Assembly: GCA_964304625.1 (NCBI GenBank)
Contig: OZ199840.1
Location: 4,278,001 to 4,342,000, forward strand
Reading direction: 5' to 3'
Source: Kudoa neothunni
Lineage: Eukaryota > Cnidaria
DNA length: 64,000 bases
The translations under genes and the position numbers were made by a program. Below are positions 63,764-64,000 of this stretch, in pieces (positions within the stretch are counted from its first letter, which is position 1; the number at the start of each line of letters is the position of its first letter). The notes below the pieces were generated by a model that saw only the letters and a program-made list of their open reading frames with translations, did not search any database and was not told the origin of the DNA.

Positions 63764-64000
63764 TTGTTGAACTGCAACCAGCTAAAGCTAACGTTGATAT
63801 TTTAAGCCAATTGTTTCATATTTGTGTTCCAAAAGAAATTAGCTAACTTTTGTTGATATCGCTTTATTTTTCTGTTGTAATTGTTGCTGTAGTTACTAAA
63901 AAACTTAATAGATTGCCATTTGGTATCGTTAAGCTGTTTAGAAAAATTACTTATATCAAATGTTGACTAAAAATTTAACTTAAGGAGTTTCATAGAAATA

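Noticed and set aside
1-64000. Retrovirus, LTR element, Polinton or CRISPR array
   Set aside because: No reverse transcriptase, integrase, capsid or protease-like frames, no long direct terminal repeats and no regularly spaced repeats were seen on either strand.

Overview
The window is AT-rich animal nuclear DNA (roughly 70% A+T by eye). It carries spliced genes with mostly 28-60 nt GT-AG introns, a few introns of 1-3 kb, and many decayed DNA transposons. Animal genes recognised by translation are a gamma-secretase subunit (APH-1), an SLC16-type carrier, a TCP11-like protein, cytosolic AspRS, the spliceosome factor CWF19L2 and a probable Mediator MED15. The proteins are divergent. Together with the AT content and small introns this suggests a fast-evolving invertebrate (a myxozoan, flatworm or similar). 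The sequence alone does not fix the lineage. No rRNA, functional tRNA, CRISPR or bacterial feature was seen, and no retrovirus or LTR element was recognised.

Layout. 1-970: the end of a decayed piggyBac-like repeat and a non-autonomous hAT-like copy. 2.9-9.7 kb (+): a 1,625-residue Asn/Gln-rich protein. 9.9-15.2 kb: a hAT-type element, a tRNA-derived SINE and a piggyBac-type element with TTAA flanks. 16.5-21.5 kb (+): AspRS. 22.3-24.3 kb (+): TCP11-like gene. 25.7-28.2 kb: a Merlin-type element with about 250 bp inverted ends and a hAT zinc-finger fragment. 28.8-30.8 kb (-): SLC16-type transporter. 31.6-36.0 kb: a non-autonomous hAT-like copy and a 3.1 kb hAT element with its 8-bp target duplication. 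38.8-44.0 kb (-): CWF19L2 with a 3.2 kb intron. 45.3-48.1 kb: small MITEs. 49.8-52.3 kb (+): MED15-like gene. 52.4-54.5 kb: two further hAT-like copies. 55.9-57.0 kb (-): APH-1. 58.9-61.6 kb: a Tigger/pogo-like MITE split by a piggyBac element. 63.0-63.7 kb (+): a short unrecognised gene with a possible mitochondrial presequence.

The genes are unrelated housekeeping and membrane genes with separate promoters; nothing suggests an operon or cluster. Several have GC-rich NRF1-like motifs just upstream, conspicuous in such AT-rich DNA. Three conserved genes (AspRS, TCP11-like, MED15-like) contain apparent one-base frame changes, which may be long-read assembly errors rather than pseudogenes. I found no convincing novel multi-gene system. 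The most notable points are an APH-1 lacking one of its two signature histidines, very short candidate introns, and the nested transposon structure near 59-61.6 kb.
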